64,000 bases of DNA from Nageia nagi (lineage: Eukaryota > Pinophyta): NCBI GenBank assembly GCA_050084985.1, contig JBITNC010000001.1:179614001-179678000 (forward strand), in the 5' to 3' direction. Below, in pieces: positions 52,543 through 62,600 of this stretch (position 1 is the stretch's first letter; each line of letters begins with the position of its first letter). Position numbers and translations under genes: made by a program. The notes under the pieces were generated by a model. That model was given only the letters and a program-made list of their open reading frames with translations. It did no database searches and was not told the DNA's origin.

Positions 52543-53000
52543 CCCTGATCTAGATCAAACTAGTGGGGCAGATCTAGATCTAGCCAGTGCAGCCATATTC
52601 TAGATCCAAATCTAACCTACCAAATCAGTGTGAGGAGGCACATCCTAGATCCAAACTAGCTAAATCAGTGTGAGGAGGCTCATCCAGCATTGGGGAGAAG
52701 AGATTGAAGAACTTGCAGGGCTAGATCATCCAAATCTACCTTGTGAGGGAAAACATCCCCCTTCTTGAGCATTTGGGTATTTTTCCTTGAGTATTGTACT
52801 TGTCCATTTGGGATGCCCCAGCTCTTGAAGAATAAAATTCTTTTCTAGCTCTATTTCTTATTCAATTTGCAGATTCAATTTGAATTGAGCTAGATGGAAA
52901 AATATAAAATTATATATAAATTTATAAGTAGTGATATTTCAACTTTGGAATATTACACTTTAACAAAAATTGCATTTTGTGAGTTTTGGGGATATTACAG

Positions 53001-53012
53001 TGGTATCAAAGC
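53001..53012 (+). other. Primer binding site (initiator tRNA-Met)
   Basis: TGGTATCAAAGC, one base after the LTR. It is identical in sequence to the site of the copia element at 5173-5184. Confidence 0.9.
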
Positions 53013-53040
53013 TAGTTTTATTGCCAGCCTATATTAGCTC

Positions 53041-53487
53041 ATGCCACCCAAGATCCATAATTACTACTTGAGAGGAAGAAGTGATCTTGATTACCAGTCA
53101 AGCTTGGAGGAGAGAGATGTAATAGATCTGGAGGGATCTAAAGAGTGGGAGGAAGCTAGACAAGGGAACATGGTCGATTCCAACATAGCCATCCTGGATG
53201 CATTAAGGAAGATGATAGAGCAATTATAGATACTCACATCCCAAAGAGGGAACCAGACTCCACCACCCAGCTGGGAGAATAGAAACGACCAAGGAGAGAG
53301 CTCATCTGGGTCTAGATCTCGTTATCAGAAGTCTGTACCTGTTCCACCTAAGCCTCTTTTTAGAAAAGAGGAAGCTCCAAAGGAGATCTATTGGAGACAT
53401 CAGGAGAGGCTCGACCAATTGTTCGATGCATACATGGCCAAACTAGTAGAGTACAGAAACACCATATCTTTCCAAGAATTTCATGGA
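53041..53487 (+). pseudogene. gag-like N-terminal segment of the retrotransposon
   Basis: The first ATG after the primer site opens MPPKIHNYYLRGRSDLDYQS, a basic N-terminus like those of plant gypsy gag proteins. It is followed by an acidic helical part and a Pro/Ser-rich part (SSSGSRSRYQ, VPVPPKPLFRK), then RLDQLFDAYMAKLVEYRN and ISFQEFHG. A TAG at 53227 and a TAA at 53488 interrupt it. About 150 codons are left. The usual gag central domain and zinc knuckle are absent because foreign sequence follows directly in the same frame. Assignment to gag is by position and general character. Confidence 0.6.
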
Positions 53488-53490
53488 TAA

Positions 53491-54249
53491 TTGGAGGAGA
53501 AGGATTCTTTGAATGTTTCAGAGTTTAGGAGTGGAAATTGGAAGTATGCAGTAAAAGGTGAAGTAGGGGATTTATTTGTTGAAAATGCAAAAGAATTGGT
53601 AAATATTTGTGGAAAATTAGCTAAATCTTTGAATTCAAGGTTTGTTAGATTCGAAGATGGGAGTTCTAGCTTGTTTTGTGAAGTTTCTGATGAGAATTCG
53701 GCTCTCAATTTCTGAAAATGGTCACAAGAAGCTCTGAAACCCACAAATATTGCCTCGAGGAGAGTTGAAAGGAGAGAAAATCTTATTTCCTTACCCATGG
53801 TTGAAAATTCTAAGCAAGGGCTCAGAAATGGATAAGGAACCCCAAAGTTAAAGTGAACTTTTGAGTCTGAGGGAGAAGGTCAAATTACTAATGGTAAATT
53901 TCCATGAAGATCATCTAGTTTTTTTCCTTCTTGGTAATCTTCGAGTGCATAAACTCCTATGTCAAAGTGTCAAAGAGGATGAAAGATTTTATTACCTTCT
54001 AATTGTCTCCATGCGAAAGTTGCTTCAAAGCTAAAAGTGATGGAAAATGAGCACCTCTATGCTTCACGCCTTGCTTAGGCCAGAAAAGATCTCTGGCTAG
54101 ATAGGCAAGAAAAAGCTTACACTGCTTGGCTAAATTTTGTTCTTAAGCAACCCATGAAAGCTAATGCATCAAAAAGTAATGTAGTTAATAGTAATTTGGT
54201 GAATACTACCAATGGGAATAGAGGCAGATACGATAGCGAAAGCTCCTAG
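53491..54249 (+). pseudogene. Captured coding segment of a host gene, tentatively ASPM-like N-terminus
   Basis: The frame of the gag-like start continues for about 250 codons with ten nonsense codons (53713, 53833, 53854, 53905, 53935, 53950, 53980, 54076, 54247 and, just after, 54262) but no frameshift. Readable parts are SLNVSEFRSGNWKYAVKGEV, KWSQEALKPTNIASRRVERR, RSSSFFPSW, AKVASKLKVMENEHLYASRL and ARKDLWLDRQEKAYTAWLNF followed by VLKQP. The KLK-E-E...WLNF-L-P pattern resembles the N-terminal region of plant abnormal-spindle (ASPM) proteins, which bind spindle microtubules. This is recalled similarity, not a search result. What is clear is that it is a non-retroviral, host-type coding sequence. 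Composition is less AT-rich than the surrounding DNA. Confidence 0.5.
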
Positions 54250-54303
54250 CGAACATCGAGGTAACAAATGATAAGAGGAATCAAAGGTTTGGTCATTGAT
54301 GGA

Positions 54304-55208
54304 GGTGCAGGGATTCCTCTCCTGGCCAATATGTATGGGAAGTTTTTAGGTAGTCTAATGGTACAGATCATGGTTTTGCAGAGTGTGATATGGTATACTC
54401 TTATGGTGATTTTATTTGAATATAGAGGAGCTAGGATACTTATTGCTGAGAAATTTCCTAACACTGGAGGCAAAATTATTTCACTCAGGGTGGATTCTGA
54501 TGTGGTTTCTTTGGATGGGTGTGAGGCTCTACAAATGGAGGTAGAGATTGGAGAAGACAAAAAACTTTATGTCACAATTAGGAGATCTACATCATCAAGG
54601 TCTATAATGTCTTCGCATAGATCTCTCCCTTCTCTTACTCCATGGCCTTCTAATCTCATCGGTGCAGAGATTTATTCTGTGCATTCATCTAGGAATCCTA
54701 TGCCCAGAGGTTCGAGCTTTAATCATATGGATTTTCATTCAATGTTGAATGGTAGAGGGGGAACTAATAATAATAATAATCTAAGCCTGCACCATTCAAA
54801 TTTCTTGTCTATAGATTTGTATTCCATGAATTCTTTCTGAGGTCCAACACTCAGAACTTCCAATTTTGATGAGGACATCAAGGGTTCGAATCATGGGTGC
54901 TTCAATTCCAATCTATATGGGCACAGGCCATAGGGTAGCTTGGGGAGAAGTACTAGTGGAGGGATGGAAAGTGCAACTTCTTTGGGATATCCTACACCTA
55001 ATCTAGGAATTTTGTCCCCTAATGATACCAAGGCTTTGAAGAAATATGGAATTAATAGGTCACCGAACTAGAAAATGAATGAGGGGTCTAAAGAAATTCA
55101 TATGTTTGTGTGGAGTTCTAGCACTTCTTTAGGTTCTGAAGCTGCTAACCAGCTCCATCTTTTGAGTGGTTCTAAGCATGGACCACATGTGGATAACAAA
55201 CATGATAC
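54304..55208 (+). pseudogene. PIN: Captured fragment of a PIN-FORMED auxin efflux carrier gene
   Basis: In frame with the upstream segments the sequence reads [60 protein letters not shown] and [19 protein letters not shown], then [40 protein letters not shown], an Asn run, TSNFDED, SLGYPTPNLG and HMFVWSSSTSLGSEAANQLH. These are hallmark blocks of canonical long PIN proteins: the end of the N-terminal membrane bundle (GIPLL...FEYRGA) and the long central hydrophilic loop with SDVVSLDG, PSNLxGAEIYS and HMFVWSS. The N-terminal helices and the whole C-terminal membrane bundle are missing, so it cannot transport auxin. Stops at 54838, 54931 and 55069 sit where PIN proteins have Arg or Gln. It lies in sense orientation inside the LTR element. 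Confidence 0.93.
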
Positions 55209-55437
55209 TCACTCCCATCATGTGATGTAGTCCTGGATAGAAGATAACCCACTAGCACTCCTTAATTTCATTTAGGACTTGGACATTGGGTTGTGGAGCT
55301 ATGAGGGTAGACATTTTGGCCATCACTTGCAGCAAAAAATTAGAACTCTTTCTCCTTGTTCTTTCATCTGCATTACAACTTTTCAGGATGGGAAAGAGAA
55401 GGGCCAATTTATCTTGAGTTGCTTGGGGACAAGCAAT
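55209..55437 (+). other. Retroelement 3' region between the PIN fragment and the right LTR
   Basis: The same frame continues (WIEDNPLALLNF, LWSYEGRHFGHHLQQ) with stops at 55228 and 55273 and no indel up to the LTR. The last part, TTGGGGACAAGCAA, is typical of sequence just upstream of plant gypsy polypurine tracts. The exact junction with the PIN fragment, near 55205-55230, cannot be fixed without a related empty element. Confidence 0.5.
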
Positions 55438-55453
55438 TTAGGAAGGGGATACT
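55438..55453 (+). other. Polypurine tract
   Basis: TTAGGAAGGGGATACT abuts the right LTR. Its purine-rich core, AGGAAGGGGA, is the expected plus-strand priming site. Confidence 0.8.
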
Positions 55454-56590
55454 TGTAATGTCCTCAAATTTGTAAAACATCCACTTTCTCTCCTTTTGGA
55501 GTGTGATGTTCATGGCAAAGGAGGAGAAACCAAAAATAAATTAATTTAGGAGTATTTTATTAATATTTTGCATTTATTTTTGTAACCAAGGCTAAAGAGA
55601 CCCTCGAGGCACTCACCCTTGGATTTTATTTAATTAATCTGGCTCAATTATTTGTAATTAATGCAATGTTAATCTCTCATAATAGGATGTTACATTTATG
55701 AGCCATTGATCTTGTAATTTGGTATCTCTAGGTAACCATTCTGGGACATTGGGCTTCCTAGGTCCCTAGATGATTTAATTTATCATCCCAAGACACCAGA
55801 AGAGGGACATTGCACTTTGGGTGATTCCAAGGTATGAGAGATCTTATTATAAAAGGAGATGAGATGCATCATTTGGGGTATGCTTGAAGATCATCAGAGT
55901 TTATCTCTTTTCAGGGGTTAGTAGCTAGTGGAGTTGTAGCTTTCCAGCTAGCTTAGTGGGAGAGCTCGAGCCAATGTGGAGGAGTTCTTACCTAAGCTAG
56001 GATAGTAGCTCGAGCCAGTGAGGTGGAGTTGATAGAGTAGCTTAAGCCAATGAGGTGGAGTTACTGGAATAGTTTGAGCTAGTGTGGTGGAACTATTCCA
56101 TCCCTGATCCATATCCAACTAGTGGGGTAGATCTAGATCCAGCTAGTGCAGCCATATTCTAGATCCAGATCTAGCCAGTGCAGCCATATTCTAGATCCAG
56201 ATCTAACCTACCAAATCAGTGTGAGGAGGCATATCCTAGATCTAGACTAGCCAAATCAGTGTGAGGAGGCTCATCCAGCATTAGGGAGAAGAGATTGAAG
56301 AACTTGCAAGGCTAAATCATCCAAATCTACCTTGTGAGGGTAAACATCCCCCTTCTTGAGCATTTGGGTATTTTTCCTTGAGTATTGTACTTATCCATTT
56401 GGGGCATCCCAACTCTTGAAGAATAAAATTCATTTCTCGCTCTATTTCTTGTTCAATTTGCAGATCTAATTTGAATTGAGCTAGATAGAAAAATATAAAA
56501 ATATATAGAAATTTCTAAGTAGTGATATTTCAACTTTGGAATATTACACTTTAACAAAAATTGCATTTTGTGAGTTTTGGGGATATTATA
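55454..56590 (+). repeat. 3' LTR (1137 bp)
   Basis: Begins TGTAATGTCCTC and ends GGATATTATA, where the left LTR ends GATATTACA. It aligns with 51894-52999 throughout. It is about 31 bp longer because of an extra partial copy around 56130-56205. Confidence 0.96.
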
Positions 56591-57149
56591 AAATTTTAGA
56601 GTTTTGGATATCAAGAATAGTGGATGCATTACATGTTTACACTCTAATCCATTGAATTTACACAAGAGGTTAGCCTTGGTGAATGAAAAAATATGACCAC
56701 TAGATATTGGAAACATCCAAATAAGAATCCTTCTATTTTCTTGTATCATTCCAATAAATATATGGTTTAAGGGCTCCCCATGACTTCCATATTCTTTTGA
56801 TGATGAAGGTTCCTTGAACCTTGATTTGAAAAGGAGTTGTGACCATATTTTAAAATCCAATCCCTTTCTAGAATTTCTTACCAAGAGGGAGTCCAAAAGA
56901 AATATAATGGTGAAGAAGAAGTTTCCAAGCTTAAAAATCATCTAAGGCATGAAGAATCCAATTAGCACATAGAATTATTGATTGGAAATGATATTCAATT
57001 AAGCCTATACCTCTTGAGTACTTAGGTATGTAACAAATATCCCAAAGCTACTCTATGAAAGTCCTTATTATAACCAGAGTTGGACCATATAAATTCTCTT
57101 AAACTATTTCCTAGTTTCTTGTAGCAATTTTGAAGAGTGACCCAACAAG

Positions 57150-58200
57150 AAGAATAGTAGACAAAGGTTGTAACTAAAATTTTGGAACATATTTAAAACT
57201 TTTTAGCAAGATATAGTTTCTTAGTGACCTAGTATGAAATCTTATTTTCCACTATTTAGATTATAAAATACCACAAATTTAAATAAGTGTACCTTGTAAT
57301 ACAAATGAAATACCTAAAATAATTAATATTTCACTTTATTGAAGACACTTCCATTGCATATTAAAGAATCAACTTGGAATGGGGAGAGGATACTATCTAT
57401 AACAATATATCATTTTCAATTGTATGGTTGATCTTTATGCTTTGTAAAAAGTATCTAGGGAAACCATTGCTTGAGAAATTGAAATTTCATATTGATAAAT
57501 GGTAAGAAATAAGTCTTCTAAAAAATGATAATTGACCATTTTAGATAAGGATACAAGGAAAGAAATACCTCATATGGAGCCTTGATCCATAATTTAGTCC
57601 AAAATATACGACATATATTAAGATAAAAATAGAGGGAACCAAACAAAATCCCTATCAAATCGATCAAAATAACTTAAAAGGAGAGGAATGACCACCATTA
57701 ATAGAGAGTACATCAAAGGCATATTCAAAAAGAGTGTTAATAAATTTAAGAAAGGTATGACAAAACATTAAAGCTTTAAGTATGGCTAGAGTAAAGTACC
57801 ATTCAATTTTATCATATGCTTTCTCAAAATTTATTTTTATAAGAAGTATATTCTAGTATATGGATCATTAGCCCATTCCATGCCTTCCATACTACAATCA
57901 CATTGTCAAGGATATAGTAGCTCTATATGGAACCTATTTTCTTAGTTGTACCATTCAGAGGTAGGAGATGTTGAAGGTGAATAGCTAAAGCCTTAGTTAT
58001 GATTTTTTAACTGACACTAAGTAGGATAATAGGCTACTAATTTGTAATGAATTTTTTAGGTCTTTAGGCTTAGGGATGAATTTGATATAATATTTATTGA
58101 TGATATTCCCCAATAAGCTAGTATGAAGCACTTCTTAATAAAATTAGGGCAAGTTTTTACCAATTTTTTCCTAGACTTCCTTGTAGAATTCATATGGAAA
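57150..58200 (-). pseudogene. LINE reverse transcriptase domain, decayed
   Basis: Readable parts are GKNW with the IHPK-like block (about 58170-58090), a region ending ILDNVIVVWKAWNG (about 57880) and INFEKAYDKIEW (57832-57799), which matches the strongly conserved KxDFEKAYDxVxW block containing the first catalytic Asp; here that Asp is replaced by Asn. SINGGHSSPF follows (about 57690), like NGxPxxxF of the family. Frames change several times and I could not place a YADD/FADD box with confidence. Confidence 0.7.
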
Positions 58201-59179
58201 ATCATACAACCTCAAGACTTTTTCAATATCCATGTGGGATACTACTTCTACAAGATCATCCATTATCAATGAAGTATCAAATAACTTTTATTGAGAATGA
58301 GAGATCATATTGGGAACTATTGCATGACATTCTTCCAAAGCTTGGAGATGAAAACCTTCAAGATTTAGAAAGATGAATATGGATTTATAATAGTTGAACA
58401 AGGCTTGATTGATACCTAATATTGAGGTGATATGCTCTCCATTCACCCTGATAGCTTTAAACTAGTTAACTTATCTTAAGAGTTTGAGCCTTTACAATAA
58501 TTCCTTATAAATTTTATCTCCTATTTAAGCTAGTGAAGTTGGGCGTGAATTTGAGCTCTAGATGCTTTATAAACTTTTGTCTTACTTGATTTAATATCTT
58601 AAATTTTCAATATGACTCTAAATGGAATGAATTAATGGAAAATCTTCCATATTCATAATAACTTTGGTTAACTCCATTTTGAGGGTAATTTTGGTATGCT
58701 TTTTATATTTAGCAACTTCAACTCCTAAGGTTTTTAGAAGCATGGTGGTGTGTGAAATAGCATCATTATACCAAGATATCCATCCCATAGAACCTATGGG
58801 ATGGACTAAATTATACACATGTTATATATGAGCAAACATCATGGGGTGCTTGAGAAAGAATCTATTTAATAAAAATTAAGAGGAAAAGAAGCATGGATAA
58901 GGTGGAGGAAAGATAAGGGAAAACATAGTGGGTGCATAATCAAAGGTGGTCATGTTTGGAATAGTCATAACCATCAAGGAAGTTGGTGAAAGATAGTGTA
59001 AATGGAAGGGGGAGTTATTAGAAATTGTTCTATAATTAAAACATTTTAAGACTTGAGCCTACCTAGCTTTAAAGTTAGACCAAGTGAATCAATTGGCTTT
59101 AAGAAAATCAGTTGGAAAAAAATAAACAATAGGGTCTATGAGCTTTAGTTTATTCTTCATAAAAATCATGTGCTTTTCT

Positions 59180-59645
59180 TTCATTGATATTCCATCACAT
59201 AGGGAGGTGGGAAACTTTATCATGTTGAAGTCCTAACAAAGAACTGAGGTAGTCAATGTCATATAAAAGGAAAGTTAGTGCCATGATATGCATCTATCAA
59301 GAGCATGATTAGAGGCATACATTTTAATAATGAATAACCATAAATTTCTAGTAACAACTAAAGTGATTGATTGGAATGGTCAACACCCCAAAAAATAATA
59401 TTCCCTTATCATCTAGGGGAAAAAAAAGGTGACAAGGCCTATTTTCAAGGGAATTATTAGTGGAATTGTACACAATCCCTGAATAAAGAAAACTACATGT
59501 GTTATTCAAAATTAAATTATAAACCTTAATTTCCTAAAGATAGAGAAATTCAAAACTACCATGAAGCTAAGAAATAGTTTATGATTCACTATATACCAAA
59601 TATTTTTGTACTAGGTCCATTAATTCTCTCATATTCCAAGATAAA
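59180..59645 (-). pseudogene. LINE apurinic/apyrimidinic-type endonuclease domain, decayed
   Basis: The minus strand reads LSWNMREL (SWN at 59641-59633), the usual start of the L1 endonuclease, then EIKVYN (about 59540, with a stop where Gln would give QE), SNHALDR (about 59310) and DFNMIK (from 59232, matching the GDFN motif of the family). Glu and Asp of these motifs bind the catalytic metal; the Gly of GDFN is replaced by a stop. The domain nicks target DNA for target-primed reverse transcription. Confidence 0.7.
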
Positions 59646-59660
59646 AAAAAAAATCATATT

Positions 59661-62600
59661 AAACAGTTGAGTTTCATACCATCTATGATCTCTTTGGTTA
59701 TCCCAAGTTTTCTAATATAATTAAATGAATTATTTACAAACCATTCACTATTTTCTCTAAAGAAATCAGTTTGCCTACATTTATCTTACTTAGTATGATA
59801 CCTTTCCCTTAAGGGGCTATGAGAATATTGAGCCTAGGGGTGATAATTTCTTTTGTGTTATTTTCCTAGAAATGGAAGAAGAATAAAATTCAATCCCTAA
59901 TTAAAATAAACTATTTGATCCCTAAAAATATACTCTAAAAGAAGAAAGAAGGGATTAAGAAGTATGAAAAACTAGCGATTGTGATAGGAGGTAACACTAA
60001 GCCATATTGGTTGTGCTTGTGGGTTAATACTAGTCCTAATCAATTACAAGGGTTAAGAATATGGTGTTGGTTTTTTATCTTGATGGGAAGTAGTGTTCCC
60101 ACCAATTCCTACACTCAATAAGCCCTAAATTTTAGATCCAATTTTTTTAAATTAATTCACATTTTATAAATGTGAGTTTATCATAATTTGACAAAGATAA
60201 TCCACATAAGCATCTATACATAGCTAGCTAGTCGACACTCATGTAGACAAGATGAATAAATTTGGATTATTCAATCTTGCATAACATGATCTAGAGTTCA
60301 CTATCCTAATAATCACCCATCCCTTCCCAACTACATCACCCATAGTTAATCATTTTGGTCATTATATTATTGGTTTTCTTATTGGGGCTCATATTACCCA
60401 AGAGAGTGTACTTCTAATATTATTTATTATTACCTAAAAAATAATCAATATTATTCATCATCACCCAACATCAATTAATATGGATATAGGGAAATCACCT
60501 AGGGAGCAATCAACATATTTTGTATACAAATTGTAAAGTTTATGACTACTAATTGCCTTAATCTAACAATTACACTTTTATAAATGGTTACCCCTTTGAC
60601 ATAACCTAACATTGGGATATGAGACAATAGTCTACCCATATATATTGACTAGGCTCACCATTTTCTTGGTACCCTTATGCCCATATCTTGAGGGCCCATA
60701 CATTGGATATAACAATATTTCCTACTATAGATATCTTGAGTGGCTAGTTTAATCTAATCAAATTTTTAATTATGATGAAATCTACCTACCTTGAGTATAA
60801 TAGATATAATTAACACCAAGTTAATCATTAGTTTTTGATATTTCATAATTTCTTAACTCTAAGTAAATAGGATGTTCCTAAATCTAGGAATGTATAAATA
60901 ATTACACAATAAAGGAACTATTTATATACAAATCAATGTGCAAGAAAATATTCATCATTTCCATAGTTACATTAACAATTCCATTAATAATTTTGATATA
61001 TTATAAAAATATAAAAGCATCAATTTAATATCTAAAGCACTAAAGAAACTCATGCGTAATCAAGAAGATGCCATACAAGTGAATAATAGCTTTCTAAATA
61101 TTGTAGATGCAATTATCACATACATGTTGGAAAAGTGAAATAGAACAAGTTCATAAAGCATCAATCTTAAACTAGAAGTTAGTGAGAGTCAAAAGATATT
61201 ATCCATGCATTCTTCTACCTGAAGGAATAGAAAAGGATAGTTGCTCTTGATTTGTTTTTAGCTAAAGAATTTTTTGTCATTTTTCAAAGCATCTATTTTC
61301 ATTTTGTATTTTCCAATAATTATGTTAGGTGAAACATTATATATTAATTCAGTACTACCAACACTATTCACTACTCAAATTTGAATGTAATATCTTATAT
61401 ACATCCTTTAGCTAGAACCTCCTTGAGAGAGATATTTAAATATTAATAAATCATATTCCAATGGTTATGTATTACCCTTGAAGGTATATATTCTTAATTT
61501 AATTTAGGATTCATTAATTAAGATTTTATGGCTCCTTTACCCTTGTAAACTAAGGGAATATTTATCTTATTATTATAAATAATTCCATAACATACCTATA
61601 TTATAACTAGTTTCATTGATTTGACATGTTTCAAAACCAATCCCAATTCATTTACTTAGTTTGTAGTTCATATTCAATCCCCAACATATCTTTTAGTTTG
61701 TATACCAAACTATTATATATTGCCTTTATAGTTTTAATATAATTATATGTATGTTTGATATCCTAAACTTTAAATACAACCTTAATAATTGGAACCAGTT
61801 ATTCAAAGGATATATTAAACAATATCATTGCAATTGTTAGGTCACATTAGTGAAGACATTAACTTCTTATTACCTATGTCATACTTTTATATTTTGTTAA
61901 TTTACTTAGGTGTATTATTAGATTGATCACTCTCTATTTATATAATAACCTCTTTAGTTTGATAATTCATTTTCCTATGTCACTATTATTCTTAAATTCA
62001 TTCAATACAAACCATGAATATGAAAAACAAGTATATCCTTTCATGGTATTTTTTATCTTCAAAAGTCCTCAAGTCCATATTAGCATTTTCTCATTTCACT
62101 AATGTTTTACTTAATTTTCATATTCATATCTAGTGTATTACTTTTAATAAAATTATCTTATAGCTATTAGTTTCATAACGTTATTTAAGATTTCTAATTT
62201 ATAGATTTAAAAGATAACTTTTGTTATGAATCTTTTTTATTTAATCCATGAAGAACTATTATGACATATAAATTATGATATATTACTTTGTAATACATTC
62301 TTAATACTTAAGGTATGAAAATTTAATCATTAGTCTCAATAATTTTCACTTTGTTTTTCATCCTAAGACATCTAAGGAATATTGCCTATAATTTGTACAT
62401 GCAAAGAATAAGTGATTTATAATTGATCTCATTACATAGTTTCGAAATACAAATAACATTTTTTCTAACATGTTTATAATTTATTAAAATATCAAATAAA
62501 AGTACATCAAATAATATTTAATCTTCAATTAGTCTTCATAGTTCCTTGCCCCTATTTACTTGATCATTTGTGAACTCAAGGATTTTGTTGGTCAAAGGTA

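Larger units (their letters stand above)
51894..52999 (+). repeat. 5' LTR (1106 bp)
   Basis: Begins TGTAATGTCCCC and ends GGGGATATTACA, giving short inverted ends (TGTAAT / ATTACA). It contains a TATA box (TATAAAA, 52288-52294), a Gly/Ser-codon-like repeat patch at 52447-52542, and AATAAA at 52831-52836 as a likely polyadenylation signal. Confidence 0.96.
51889..56595 (+). mobile_element. Non-autonomous LTR retrotransposon carrying captured host-gene fragments (includes AAATT target duplications)
   Basis: The element proper is 51894-56590 (4697 bp). Two similar LTRs (51894-52999 and 55454-56590) flank 2454 bp. The target duplication AAATT is perfect at 51889-51893 and 56591-56595. An initiator-tRNA primer site follows the left LTR and a purine-rich tract precedes the right LTR, so the plus strand is sense. 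No reverse transcriptase, integrase or RNase H motif is present, so mobility needed enzymes from a partner element. The interior is one long decayed frame: gag-like start, an unidentified captured segment, and a PIN auxin-carrier segment. In the first 68 bases the two LTRs differ at only 4 sites, all transitions, so the insertion is younger than the short LTR element at 10.5 kb. Confidence 0.96.
56600..59660 (-). mobile_element. Decayed L1-type LINE (endonuclease and reverse transcriptase)
   Basis: On the minus strand, motifs of a plant L1 ORF2 occur in the right order: an endonuclease from about 59645, a reverse transcriptase around 58270-57000, and C-terminal sequence down to about 56600. 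Many stops and frame breaks make it long dead. The right-hand LTR of the neighbouring element ends at 56590, so that element lies at or within the LINE's 3' part; whether it truncated the LINE is not shown. Confidence 0.75.

Noticed and set aside
53481-53798. Minus-strand 105-codon open frame
   Set aside because: It is antisense to the captured coding segment in the LTR element.
54246-54560. Minus-strand 104-codon open frame
   Set aside because: It is antisense to the PIN fragment.
54268-54840. A functional short PIN gene
   Set aside because: The fragment lacks the first membrane helices and the whole C-terminal bundle, has in-frame stops, and sits inside a retrotransposon.
51894-56590. Simple segmental tandem duplication explaining the 1.1 kb repeats
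   Set aside because: TG...CA-like ends, the primer site, the polypurine tract and the AAATT duplication show that they are LTRs of one retrotransposon.
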